Notes: generated by a model not told the origin, from the letters alone. A DNA stretch of 8,703 nt from an uncultured Pirellulaceae bacterium (GCA_934255105.1 CAKQNH010000148.1:1-8703); one strand, 5' to 3'. Counted from the stretch's first letter, positions 1-7,176 are shown. Program-made: numbers and translations.

Positions 1-3
1 TTC

Positions 4-555
4 ATGCCAATTCTAAAACGTGAAGCCGATATTCATCCCGAGGACTTATTGGTCAGTCCTGTTGCCTTGAGTCAACCGTGGTGGGCCATGTACACCATGG
101 CGCGTCAAGAAAAAAAATTAGCACGCGAACTGATCAGACTTGACATCCCATTTTATGCGCCGCTGATCGAACGTCGCTACCGCTCGCCCAATGGCCGCTT
201 GCGCACCAGTTACGAACCGCTATTTGGCAATTACGTCTTCGTCTGCGGTGACGAGGACGTACGCTACCGGACGGTTTGCACGGGCGCGGTCAGCCGCTTC
301 CTGCCTGTTCCCGTGCCGGAGGAGTTGGTTGCCGACTTGCAGCAAATTCGCGGTCTGATCAATACTTCCGCACCGCTCTCACCAGAGAGTCGCCTCGAGC
401 CGGGGCAGCGAGTCCGCGTCCGCAGTGGTCCCTTTGCCGGTTACGAAGGGGTCATTGTGCGGCGAGAAAAAGACGTGCGTCTGCAGGTCTCAGTTCGCTT
501 TATGGATCAAGGCGTTTCGGTGTCGATCGAAGATTGCCAAGCCGACCCGATCTAG
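4..555 (+). CDS. NusG-family transcription antitermination paralog (RfaH/UpxY/LoaP-like)
   Basis: This 183-residue protein has the two-part NusG layout. An NGN domain spans about residues 25-115: it opens with PWWAMYTMARQEKKLAREL, followed by the YAPLIERRY and EPLFGNYVFV strands. A KOW domain follows at about 132-160 (EPGQRVRVRSGPFAGYEGVI). Such proteins bind elongating RNA polymerase and suppress pausing or termination. It is probably a specialised paralog and not housekeeping NusG, because fucose and glucuronate precursor genes lie downstream and no secE or ribosomal-protein genes are visible. Paralogs of this kind commonly sit at the head of, or inside, polysaccharide operons. The start is uncertain: the ATG at 4 leaves only three upstream bases, so no ribosome binding site can be judged and the frame is open to the window edge. 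The first 24 residues lie outside the conserved domain. No ops-like pause site is visible here. The family call is firm; the target operon is inferred. Confidence 0.85.
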   Translation: MPILKREADIHPEDLLVSPVALSQPWWAMYTMARQEKKLARELIRLDIPFYAPLIERRYRSPNGRLRTSYEPLFGNYVFVCGDEDVRYRTVCTGAVSRFLPVPVPEELVADLQQIRGLINTSAPLSPESRLEPGQRVRVRSGPFAGYEGVIVRREKDVRLQVSVRFMDQGVSVSIEDCQADPI

Positions 556-578
556 TCTGGCTGATATCCCTGTCTACA

Positions 579-606
579 CCCTCTCGACCTCTACTCGGGG
601 AGAGGG
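579..606. other. Short G/C-rich inverted repeat after the nusG-like gene
   Basis: A perfect 7-bp inverted repeat (CCCTCTC at 579-585 and GAGAGGG at 600-606) encloses a 14-base loop, 24 bp after the stop of the nusG-like gene. It could form a terminator-like hairpin, but a G-run and A's follow it instead of a T-tract, so an intrinsic terminator is not supported. It may be part of another dispersed repeat. Confidence 0.3.
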
Positions 607-628
607 GGAAACGCCATTAAGCCTGTTA

Positions 629-695
629 TAGCCGAAGTCGCCAAGACTCTGGAGCGTCAGTGCAGGCAGGCGGAAAGTCTTGGCGCCTTCCGCTA
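629..695. repeat. Interspersed palindromic repeat, copy A (full hairpin)
   Basis: The left arm (629-648, TAGCCGAAGTCGCCAAGACT) pairs with the right arm (676-695) at 18 of 20 positions across a 27-base loop. The same core recurs at 3628 and 8075. The left half of this copy matches the in-gene copy B at 26 of 28 positions (629-656 against 3629-3656), including TGGAGCG just past the arm. It lies between two co-directional genes and contributes codons to a spurious upstream extension of the fucose synthase frame. This supports placing the real start of that gene at 849. Confidence 0.75.
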
Positions 696-798
696 CGGAA
701 AACTGTGGAATCCACTTTGGCAGATTTCTCAACGGCGGAGGGTGAGAGTTTGAAATGCGAGCTAAATCTACCAAAGAAACAAAACGGTCTTTTTAAAC

Positions 799-804
799 TA
801 TACT
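799..804 (+). promoter_or_regulatory. Possible -10 element (TATACT) upstream of GDP-fucose synthase
   Basis: TATACT matches five of six bases of the sigma-70 -10 consensus. It lies in an A/T-rich patch about 45 bp before the GTG start at 849. No good -35 hexamer sits 16-18 bp upstream, so this is a weak candidate. If real, it would let the gene be transcribed independently of the nusG-like gene. Confidence 0.22.
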
Positions 805-848
805 CAAATCCCCTTTTCACTCTCCACAACTCTTTCACAGTCAATCTC

Positions 849-1793
849 GTGTACGAATCTATTTTTATCGCCGGTCATCGCGGTATGGTTGGTTCCGCCC
901 TGCTCCGCCGACTGCAACGCGAATCGAATTGTCGCATTATTGTCCGCAACCGCGACGAGCTAGATTTGCAAGACCGCTCGGCAGTCTCCAAGTTATTCCG
1001 TGAAGAGCGTCCACAAGCAGTGATTTTTGCAGCGGCGCGAGTGGGCGGCATTCAAGCCAATAGCTCCTTCCCCGTCGAATTTTTGGTGGAGAATCTCAAC
1101 GCCGAACTGGCTACGATTTGTGCCGCCTACGAGCATGGTGTGCAGCGGTTTCTGTTCCTCGGCAGTACTTGTATCTATCCTCGCCTAGCCCCGCAGCCGA
1201 TTTCGGAAAACCAGTTGTTGAGCGGTCCACTAGAGCCGACTAACGAAGCCTACGCCTTAGCCAAAATCTGTGGCCTGAAGCTCTGCCAATACTATCGCCG
1301 ACAATACCAAGTCTGTTTTCATTCGGCGATGCCTACCAATTTGTATGGCCCAGGCGATAACTATCATCCACAGCATAGCCATGTGCTGCCAGCCTTGATC
1401 CGTCGACTGCACGATGCCCACATGGCCAAACAGGGCGAAGTGACCATTTGGGGAACGGGGACGCCGCGCCGCGAATTTCTCTACGTCGATGATTTGGCCG
1501 ACGCCCTGATACACTTGTTGACGTTGGAAGATCCTCCCGATTGGATTAACGTTGGTACCGGTGATGATCAGAGCATCATGGAGCTAGCTCAAGTCGTCGC
1601 CGCGGTGGTCGGATTCCAGGGGGAGATCCGAACCGATCCGAGCAAACCAGACGGTACGCCCCGCAAACTGACGGACATCAGTCGCCTGCGAGCGACCGGT
1701 TGGCAGCCCCGTACTGCGCTGCAGGAAGGTATCCGTCTAACCTATGAGAATTTCAAGCGTAGTTTGGCCGATGGAACCCTCCGCTCAGCATGA
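849..1793 (+). CDS. fcl: GDP-L-fucose synthase (NAD-dependent epimerase/dehydratase family)
   Basis: This enzyme performs the last step of GDP-L-fucose synthesis: 3,5-epimerisation and NADPH-dependent reduction of GDP-4-keto-6-deoxymannose in the cytoplasm. From the GTG at 849 it has 314 residues, close to E. coli Fcl (321). It starts directly in the Rossmann fold with GHRGMVG at 9-15. Catalytic residues of the family are present: Ser106 and Cys108 in GSTCIYP, Tyr135 and Lys139 in YALAK, and His178 in SHV. The C-terminal signature [10 protein letters not shown] is at about 265-274. The frame is open upstream to 660, but those 63 residues are non-homologous and run through a hairpin repeat, so I place the start at 849 although the ribosome binding site is poor. 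The partner dehydratase (gmd) is not in the window. Fucose is probably for exopolysaccharide, given the NusG-like gene before it and the UDP-glucose dehydrogenase after it. Confidence 0.93.
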   Translation: MYESIFIAGHRGMVGSALLRRLQRESNCRIIVRNRDELDLQDRSAVSKLFREERPQAVIFAAARVGGIQANSSFPVEFLVENLNAELATICAAYEHGVQRFLFLGSTCIYPRLAPQPISENQLLSGPLEPTNEAYALAKICGLKLCQYYRRQYQVCFHSAMPTNLYGPGDNYHPQHSHVLPALIRRLHDAHMAKQGEVTIWGTGTPRREFLYVDDLADALIHLLTLEDPPDWINVGTGDDQSIMELAQVVAAVVGFQGEIRTDPSKPDGTPRKLTDISRLRATGWQPRTALQEGIRLTYENFKRSLADGTLRSA

Positions 1794-1893
1794 CAGTGCA
1801 TTTTGGTAGCATGGGCAACGGTGCCTTGTGATACTCCACAATTTTTCGCGACCCTAGCGAGCTTGACTCGTTCGGAGGCTGCGGGCGATCGGC

Positions 1894-1966
1894 GGACATG
1901 CGGCGATGACTAGCTCGTAGAACCTGGTGCATACGAGGCCAGTTGGCATGGTGCCAGCGCATGTCC
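1894..1966. other. Possible three-stem structured element upstream of ugd
   Basis: Within the 235-bp spacer before the UDP-glucose dehydrogenase gene, a perfect 9-bp outer inverted repeat (1894-1902 GGACATGCG with 1958-1966 CGCATGTCC) encloses two further perfect inverted repeats: 1914-1919 with 1932-1937 (6 bp, 12-base loop) and 1944-1948 with 1952-1956 (5 bp, 3-base loop). Together they would fold as a three-way junction. It is not a tRNA: the last arm has a 3-base loop and no T-loop motif is present on either strand. It could be a 5' leader structure for the next gene, a small RNA, or a decayed palindromic repeat. Confidence 0.35.
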
Positions 1967-2028
1967 ACGAACGGTTAATTTAGACTCATAACGCTCACTC
2001 ATTCAACCTTTGGAATCAAAGTACTCTT

Positions 2029-3417
2029 ATGAAAATATGTTGTCTTGGTGCGGGATACGTCGGCGGCCCCACAATGGCGATGATTGCCAAACAATGCCCT
2101 GACATTTCTGTGCATGTGGTCGATCTCAACGAAGCTCGTATTCGCGCTTGGAATTCGAATGTGCTGCCCATCTATGAACCGGGTTTGCATGAAATCGTCG
2201 CCGAAGCGCGCGGTCGCAACTTGACCTTTTCGACTCGCGTAGATGAAGCTATCGCCGAGGCGGACATGATTTTCATCTCGGTCAACACGCCCACCAAGAC
2301 CTACGGCATGGGGGCCGGTCGAGCAGCCAATCTAGAGTTCATTGAGAAGTGTGCGCGGCAGATTGCTAAGGTCTCCGAAGGACATAAGATTGTCGTTGAA
2401 AAATCGACGCTACCCGTGCGTACGGCTGAAGCCATCAAACGCATTCTCAACAGCACCAGCAATGGTGCTACCTTCGATGTGCTTAGCAATCCTGAGTTTC
2501 TAGCCGAAGGAACAGCCATCGAGGATCTGCTCGAACCCGATCGCGTGTTGATCGGGGGGGATTCAGCCCAAGCTATCGACGCCTTGGCGGCCATCTATGC
2601 GCGGTGGGTCCCGCGTGAAAAAATCCTGCGGACAAATCTGTGGAGTAGCGAGTTATCGAAGCTGACCGCCAATGCATTTTTGGCACAACGCGTGTCGTCG
2701 ATCAACGCTATCTCCGCCTTGTGCGAAGCCACCGAAGCAGACGTCGACGAGGTAGCTCGCGCGATTGGCACCGACTCACGCATCGGCCCCAAATTCCTCA
2801 AGGCATCGGTCGGTTTTGGCGGCAGTTGCTTTCAGAAAGATATTCTCAACCTAGTCTATCTGTGCGAACACTTTGGACTGAAAGAGGTCGCCGCGTATTG
2901 GGAACAAGTAGTCATCATGAATGACTACCAGAAGCGACGCTTTGGTGAGAAAATTGTTAAAACACTTTTCAACACTGTCTCCAATAAAAAAATTGGCGTT
3001 TGGGGCTGGGCCTTCAAAAAGGACACCAACGACACGCGGGAATCAGCGGCAATCCACGTTTGCCGCGACCTGTTGCGCGAACGCGCCATGTTACATATCT
3101 ACGATCCACGCGTCAGCCGAGAGCAAATACTGCTAGATCTCCAGGACGCGATGCGCGACAATAGCGGACAAGTTTCGATCGTCGATCAGCAGTTGATCGA
3201 GCAGAACGTCACCGTCGTGCGAGATTGCTACAAAGCTGCCAATGAAGCGCATGCGATCGCGCTACTGACCGAGTGGGATGAATTCAAACAACTCGACTTC
3301 AAACGCATTTACAGTAGTATGCTTCAGCCCGCCTTCGTGTTTGATGGGCGTAATATTCTCGACCGGCAAGCTCTAGGAAAGCTCGGGTTCGAAGTTCACG
3401 CAATCGGTAAAAGCTGA
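2029..3417 (+). CDS. ugd: UDP-glucose 6-dehydrogenase, animal-like type
   Basis: Oxidises UDP-glucose to UDP-glucuronate with two NAD+, supplying a precursor for acidic polysaccharides. The 462-residue protein opens with the NAD-binding GAGYVG (7-12) and carries [11 protein letters not shown] (154-164), [15 protein letters not shown] (207-221, Lys211 and Asn215) and the nucleophile Cys267 in [10 protein letters not shown], with Asp271. The C-terminal UDP-binding part has [12 protein letters not shown] (328-339) and HIYDPRV (356-362). Many stretches look nearly identical to vertebrate UGDH from memory, for example [29 protein letters not shown] and [14 protein letters not shown]. This places it in the eukaryote-like clade and not with the short E. 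coli Ugd type. It is 32 residues shorter than human UGDH (494), mainly at the C-terminus and a few extra N-terminal residues. The ATG start is fixed by the fold, although the Shine-Dalgarno sequence is weak. Its last 45 bp overlap the convergent aminotransferase gene. Confidence 0.96.
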   Translation: MKICCLGAGYVGGPTMAMIAKQCPDISVHVVDLNEARIRAWNSNVLPIYEPGLHEIVAEARGRNLTFSTRVDEAIAEADMIFISVNTPTKTYGMGAGRAANLEFIEKCARQIAKVSEGHKIVVEKSTLPVRTAEAIKRILNSTSNGATFDVLSNPEFLAEGTAIEDLLEPDRVLIGGDSAQAIDALAAIYARWVPREKILRTNLWSSELSKLTANAFLAQRVSSINAISALCEATEADVDEVARAIGTDSRIGPKFLKASVGFGGSCFQKDILNLVYLCEHFGLKEVAAYWEQVVIMNDYQKRRFGEKIVKTLFNTVSNKKIGVWGWAFKKDTNDTRESAAIHVCRDLLRERAMLHIYDPRVSREQILLDLQDAMRDNSGQVSIVDQQLIEQNVTVVRDCYKAANEAHAIALLTEWDEFKQLDFKRIYSSMLQPAFVFDGRNILDRQALGKLGFEVHAIGKS

Positions 3418-4722
3418 TTGCAATCGTTCGCAGGTAGTGGATAGCTCCTCTGCATTGATCGTCAGCGGTGGCACTAGGGCTACTCGCGTCAACGCTGCGG
3501 GGCCCGTCAACTGTGGGAGCAAACGCCGCCGCACGCAGGCTTCAGCAAAACGCCGCGCAGCGGCAACTCCGCCAATTCCGCATTCAATCACACAACATGC
3601 CCCCTGTCCTTCGACTGTCGGACCTTCGTAGCGGAAGTCGCCAAGACTTTGGAGCGGCACCTTCTTCCATTGGGCCAAACAAGTTTCGGCTACCTGCCGC
3701 AGCCGTCGACCTGCCTCTGCCCCCTGTTTGATCCAAGGTCCGGTCTGCAGTTGCTCCAGCACTTCGCAAGCAATTGCCGTGGCCAGCGGCGAGGCAGCAA
3801 AGGTTTCCGATTCGGTTCCAGCGAGCAAACCATCTAGCACTTCGCGCCGCCCGAGCACGGCTGAGATGGGAACTACTCCCCCTGCCAAACTCTTCCCCAA
3901 AACCAACAGATCCGGTTGCCAGCCTTGCCCGGCGGCTAGCGACATATGGCCAAACCGGCCTAAACCTGTTTGGATTTCATCGGCAATCAGCAGGATCTGC
4001 TGTTCGCGAGTGACGCGCCGCAACCGCTGAAAGAACTCGTCCGGTGGCGCGATCATCCCTCGCGCACCGACGGCGGGTTCAACTAGCACAGCCGAAATTT
4101 CTGCCGCATGCGTAGAGATCGTTTCAAAAACTTGGCTGACGCATTGCAGATCGCAGGCGGGATATTGCAACTTCAGCGGACAGGCCGCACAGTACGGGTA
4201 CTCCTCGGGGTGACCACACCGCACGTGTTGTGCAAACGGATCGGGAGGGGGGAGCGGGAGTGTTTGTCCCAACGCCAGCGTAGCCAGCGAACGCCCGTGA
4301 AAAGCTGGACCGATAGTCACGATCTTACCAGGTCGATGGGCGACAGCCGCCTTCCAAGCGGTCTCGATGGCGCGCGCGCCGCTCACATTAAACATTACTT
4401 GCGAAGTAGCCCGTGGCAGTTTAAAGGCATCCAGCAAGCGTTCGCCAAGGACGATCCGCCCCACATGTGGTTCGCCCGTTACATGGCTCAGTTGATTTAG
4501 CTGGCGGGATGCAGCTTCTACCAATGGCTGAAAACACTGGCCGAAATTGGCCGCCGAGTAGCCGCAGGTCAAGTCGATATAGTCAACTCCATCCGCGTCC
4601 CACAGTCGGGCACCCGCACCGCGGACGAAGACCGGGCCAAATTTGGGATCGTGGTCGCGCGCCGCCGCTCGGGGATGCACGTTGCGAAACCGCGCTAACC
4701 ACTGAGCAGAGAGATTCTCCAA
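3373..4722 (-). CDS. Class III PLP-dependent aminotransferase (acetylornithine/GABA aminotransferase family)
   Basis: Transfers an amino group to or from an omega-amino or similar substrate; the substrate cannot be told from sequence. The 449 residues show the fold-type I class III layout: [12 protein letters not shown] (44-55), [15 protein letters not shown] (112-126), AFHGRS (140-145), VLVEP (212-216), [13 protein letters not shown] (246-258) with the PLP-ring Asp248, and the Schiff-base Lys277 in VLGKSLAGG. The usual SGAEA motif reads SGARA here. A cysteine-rich insert at 169-194 has Cys169, 178, 181, 190 and 194. The start is a TTG at 4722: an in-frame TAA sits at 4741-4743 and no ATG or GTG lies between. 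A GGAA lies about 12 bases upstream; GTG at 4680 is an alternative. Residues 357-365 are encoded by half of an interspersed repeat. The gene stands alone and converges on ugd with a 45-bp overlap. Confidence 0.88.
   Translation of the reverse strand: MENLSAQWLARFRNVHPRAAARDHDPKFGPVFVRGAGARLWDADGVDYIDLTCGYSAANFGQCFQPLVEAASRQLNQLSHVTGEPHVGRIVLGERLLDAFKLPRATSQVMFNVSGARAIETAWKAAVAHRPGKIVTIGPAFHGRSLATLALGQTLPLPPPDPFAQHVRCGHPEEYPYCAACPLKLQYPACDLQCVSQVFETISTHAAEISAVLVEPAVGARGMIAPPDEFFQRLRRVTREQQILLIADEIQTGLGRFGHMSLAAGQGWQPDLLVLGKSLAGGVVPISAVLGRREVLDGLLAGTESETFAASPLATAIACEVLEQLQTGPWIKQGAEAGRRLRQVAETCLAQWKKVPLQSLGDFRYEGPTVEGQGACCVIECGIGGVAAARRFAEACVRRRLLPQLTGPAALTRVALVPPLTINAEELSTTCERLQSAFTDCVNFEPELS
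3628..3656. repeat. Interspersed repeat, copy B (half element inside a coding region)
   Basis: Positions 3628-3650 are identical over 23 bases to 8075-8097 (copy C). Positions 3629-3656 match copy A at 26 of 28. No convincing right arm follows, so this is a half element. It lies inside the class III aminotransferase gene, is read in frame on the minus strand as QSLGDFRYE, and causes no frameshift or stop. It sits just before the [11 protein letters not shown] strand, a place where relatives usually have a short VGDVRG-type turn. Confidence 0.75.
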
Positions 4723-5097
4723 GGTTTGATGGTTTCCAACTTAGTGCAGTGAACAAAACTCAGAACTCAGATTTTGGTAGAAACTGGAAGATAGAAGATG
4801 AATAGACTTGCCACAGCAACAACCAATTTACCACCCGTGGCCGTGAACGATTGCCAAGTTTTCTTGCATCAACATCCCTCTTTCTCGAAAGCGTGCTGTG
4901 GCCTAGAGCTCTTCTAATTTAGACAGAAAAATTGAGTCAGGGAAATATGCGTCCGCGCCCATTCTTTTGCCGCCATTCTTTTGCCTTGCTCTTTGCGAGT
5001 GAAGGGAGAAAACTTGCGACGATGCATTTTCACCTGCTTAACACCGTTTCGTCAGCCCAGGGGCTGGGGATGAGCGGCCGAACCTAACACAAGCCAC
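4723..5097. other. Gene-free spacer between the class III aminotransferase and coaD
   Basis: No convincing gene lies in these 375 bases. The spacer is upstream of the leftward aminotransferase gene and downstream of coaD, so it should hold a promoter for the first and a terminator for the second. I cannot identify either with confidence. Visible items are two direct copies of AACTCAG (4757-4770), a 14-bp tandem duplication (4959-4986, listed separately) and a very short palindrome at 5053-5066 (CAGCC, four-base loop, GGCTG). That palindrome lies 32 bp past the coaD stop and lacks a T-tract. Confidence 0.5.
4959..4986. repeat. Two-copy 14-bp tandem repeat
   Basis: CCATTCTTTTGCCG (4959-4972) is followed at once by CCATTCTTTTGCCT (4973-4986), identical in 13 of 14 bases. 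It lies in the non-coding spacer and looks like a local slippage duplication. No function is evident. Confidence 0.7.
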
Positions 5098-5601
5098 TCA
5101 CACTTCGCCGGGCAGTTTCTCGCGCAGGGCTGGGATGATTTGGGGGGGCACAAATCGAGCTAACATCTCGTCGTTGCTCAGCGGCACAATCTGCTTGATC
5201 AGGGAGCTGGAAACGTGCGCGTAGGCTTCGTCCGCCATCAAAAATACCGCTTCGATGTCGCTGTCCAGTTGCCGATTAGCCATCAACATCGTGAATTCGG
5301 CGGCGATATCGGTCAGCGGCCGGACGCCGCGGACCATTACCCGCGTGCCGCAGGAGCGTACAAAGCTGACGGCCAAGCCAGAGAACATTTCGACGCGAAC
5401 ATTCTCAAACCGTCCGACCACTTGCCGCAGCAGATCCACTCGTTCCTCCGGCGAAAACAGCGAACTCTTGTCGGAGTTGATCCCCACGCCCACTACCAAT
5501 TCGTCGACCAAGCGACTGGCTCGCTGGATTACGTTTAAGTGCCCTAGCGTAACGGGATCGAACGAACCCGTGTAGACGGCGATGCGCGAGCCGTTTTTCA
5601 T
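5098..5601 (-). CDS. coaD: Phosphopantetheine adenylyltransferase
   Basis: Catalyses the reversible transfer of AMP from ATP to 4'-phosphopantetheine, giving dephospho-CoA, the penultimate step of coenzyme A synthesis in the cytoplasm. The protein has 167 residues, the normal length for bacterial CoaD (about 160). It has the nucleotidyltransferase motif TGSFDPVTLGHL (11-22) with His21, Lys45 in NSDKSSLF, Arg91 in VRGVRP, NRQL at 109-112 and the C-terminal ISSSLVK-like motif VSSSLIKQ (130-137). The stretch after RGVRP reads LTDIAAEFTM where E. coli has a DFEYEMQ segment, a modest divergence. The ATG at 5601 is 5 bp after the stop of the upstream class V aminotransferase gene, with a GGA about 8 bases before the start. 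The two are therefore almost certainly co-transcribed, and coaD has no room for a promoter of its own unless it lies inside that gene. Confidence 0.96.
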   Translation of the reverse strand: MKNGSRIAVYTGSFDPVTLGHLNVIQRASRLVDELVVGVGINSDKSSLFSPEERVDLLRQVVGRFENVRVEMFSGLAVSFVRSCGTRVMVRGVRPLTDIAAEFTMLMANRQLDSDIEAVFLMADEAYAHVSSSLIKQIVPLSNDEMLARFVPPQIIPALREKLPGEV

Positions 5602-5606
5602 CGATG

Positions 5607-6878
5607 CTATCCAGCAAAAGTTTTTCGGAAGTCTACCAACGCATTCACCAAACGCTGGATATCGTGTTCATTATTGTAGGCGTGAGTGCCGGCCCGCAAC
5701 CTACCGTTGCGCACGCTTAATACGACGCCTGCCGCAATGCAGTGCTTGCGCGCGGCTAGCGCCACGCTTTCTGGAACGTCATCCGCGCCGGAGCTGTCCG
5801 TCGCGTTTCCACTGGCGGGCCAGGAGATTCCAAGTATTCCGCTGCGTCGCGACGTTTCCTCTGGTAGGTAGACGCGGAAACCGGCCTGACGCAGACGATC
5901 GGCCATCATCTCTACATTGGCCAGCACAGCTTCCGATAGCGCTGAACGGTTGGGAGACTGAGCGCTGGTTGAATGGTGAAGCTGTTGCAACAAGCTCAAG
6001 CTTTGGGCGAAGCCGATCATGCCGGGCATATTGGCCGCGCCACCTTCATACCTAGAGGCGCTGGTTTTGAGATCTACCGAACCGGGGATAAAGCTATCCG
6101 CAGCCAAACTCCCCCAGCCAACTCCTAGGGGTTCGAGTAAATCCAAGTGCTTTTTCCGCACGTAGAACAGCCCCGCACCTTCGGGCCCTAACATCCATTT
6201 ATGCCCATCGGCGGCCAAAAAGTCGACTCCCGTCGCGTTGACGTCGATCTCAAATGCCCCCAATCCCTGGATCGCGTCGAGCATCAGCAAGCCGCCGCGG
6301 CTGTGGACCAATTCGGCCACTTCCCCCACGTCGATGCGATAGCCGCTCACAAATCCTACCCAACTGATCGAAACAATTCGAGTCCGCACATCGATGGCTT
6401 GGGACAGCTTGCCCAAGTCCAATTCACCGGTCGGTTCGACGGCCACTCGGCGCAGTTCCACGCCCAATCGCGCGAGACGCGACCAGGGGAGCGAATTGGA
6501 CGGGAATTCATTCTCAGGAATGACCACGTTGTCACCCGCCTGCCAGGGAAATCCCTCGGCCACTAAGCCAATTCCATGAGTCGTGTTAGGTACCAGGGCT
6601 ACTTCATCTTCGCTCGCCCCCAAAAATTCCGCAGCAACTTCGCGTAAACGCGACAGCGCCGCATCCCACGTGGGCCAAGGTAGATCACCCTGCTCGGCCG
6701 CTTGCTGGGCGTACTGGCTGATTGCGGCGGCGGCGGGGGCTGTCAGCGGAGCCACTGCGGCATGGTCAAAATAAGCAAACCTCTTGGTCACCGGCATCTG
6801 ACTGCGCAGTTGCTCTGCCGCCGACCCGGCGGGCAGACTCAGTGGGGCGAGAGCGGAATTGGGGGCCGTATCAGACAT
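5607..6878 (-). CDS. Class V PLP-dependent aminotransferase-fold enzyme (cysteine desulfurase / isopenicillin N epimerase-like), substrate unknown
   Basis: The 423-residue protein has the class V fold: FDHAAVAPL (37-45), VPNTTHGIGLVAEGF (96-110), LLMLDAIQGLGAFEID (197-212, Asp201 binding the PLP ring nitrogen), and Schiff-base Lys227 in ADGHKWMLGPEGAGLFYV, preceded by His226. It closely resembles SufS/Csd enzymes in the core but is probably not a cysteine desulfurase. The only cysteine is Cys380 in ARKHCIAAG, and the region where SufS has its catalytic cysteine loop reads LRAGTHAYNNEHDI (394-407). That form fits the isopenicillin-N-epimerase-like branch. A Ser/Gly/Asp-rich segment at about 356-370 (ASGNATDSSGADD) looks like a flexible insertion. 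The ATG at 6878 has GGAA about 7 bases upstream. It leads a two-gene unit with coaD, which suggests shared expression but does not reveal the substrate. Confidence 0.85.
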   Translation of the reverse strand: MSDTAPNSALAPLSLPAGSAAEQLRSQMPVTKRFAYFDHAAVAPLTAPAAAAISQYAQQAAEQGDLPWPTWDAALSRLREVAAEFLGASEDEVALVPNTTHGIGLVAEGFPWQAGDNVVIPENEFPSNSLPWSRLARLGVELRRVAVEPTGELDLGKLSQAIDVRTRIVSISWVGFVSGYRIDVGEVAELVHSRGGLLMLDAIQGLGAFEIDVNATGVDFLAADGHKWMLGPEGAGLFYVRKKHLDLLEPLGVGWGSLAADSFIPGSVDLKTSASRYEGGAANMPGMIGFAQSLSLLQQLHHSTSAQSPNRSALSEAVLANVEMMADRLRQAGFRVYLPEETSRRSGILGISWPASGNATDSSGADDVPESVALAARKHCIAAGVVLSVRNGRLRAGTHAYNNEHDIQRLVNALVDFRKTFAG

Positions 6879-7032
6879 TGGGAACTTCCATGGAAAGCTG
6901 AGCGGGGCGTGGCCAAACTGCGACTATCTCGGCCAATCCCTCAATATGGAACGGTTGCAACGATTTTTCCCATCCGCCGCGAATTTTTATCCATAGATTG
7001 TGAGTGTAGCGCAGGATAAATGGGCTATCTAG

Positions 7033-7060
7033 GTGACAACGAGCATCCTTCGATTATACT
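7033..7060 (+). promoter_or_regulatory. Candidate sigma-70 promoter for the small membrane protein gene
   Basis: GTGACA (7033-7038, five of six to TTGACA) is followed after a 16-bp spacer by TATACT (7055-7060, five of six to TATAAT). Transcription would start near 7067 and give a leader of about 170 bases before the ATG at 7240, containing the 14-bp palindrome. Such matches also arise by chance, so this is only a candidate. Confidence 0.35.
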
Positions 7061-7176
7061 ACCACCCGTGTCGGAGTGCCTCCCGTGAAAATTGTCGGTA
7101 CACCTCCACGCTATTTGGTATCGCCGCGTTGGATTGTGCGGATGGGAGTAGATTCCATCACACGCGATCTTGTTGT

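Noticed and set aside
629..648. ops/JUMPstart-type element recruiting the NusG paralog
   Set aside because: The resemblance is limited to a few bases of GTAGCG. The core GGCGGTAGCGT is not present, and the sequence belongs to a repeat also found in unrelated contexts.
660..848. N-terminal extension of GDP-fucose synthase by 63 codons from ATG 660
   Set aside because: The extra residues match nothing in the family, and the frame runs through the right arm of the dispersed hairpin repeat. The conserved Rossmann motif begins only 8 residues after the GTG at 849.
1894..1966. tRNA gene suggested by length and cloverleaf shape
   Set aside because: On both strands the arm next to the acceptor-like stem lacks a 5-bp stem with a 7-base T-loop, and no GTTCRANNC motif is in the right place. 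The outer stem is 9 bp instead of 7.
3673..3700. Right arm of repeat copy B
   Set aside because: The weak similarity at about 3681-3700 falls in sequence encoding an ordinary family helix ([12 protein letters not shown]), and its spacing from the left arm differs from copies A and C.
5582..6055. Plus-strand frame of 157 codons opposite coaD and the class V enzyme
   Set aside because: It is antisense to well-supported conserved genes, is rich in Arg, Cys and Pro as such shadow frames are, and has no recognisable domain.
5607..6878. Annotation as cysteine desulfurase SufS/Csd
   Set aside because: The catalytic cysteine loop is absent; the only cysteine in the protein, Cys380, is outside the corresponding position.
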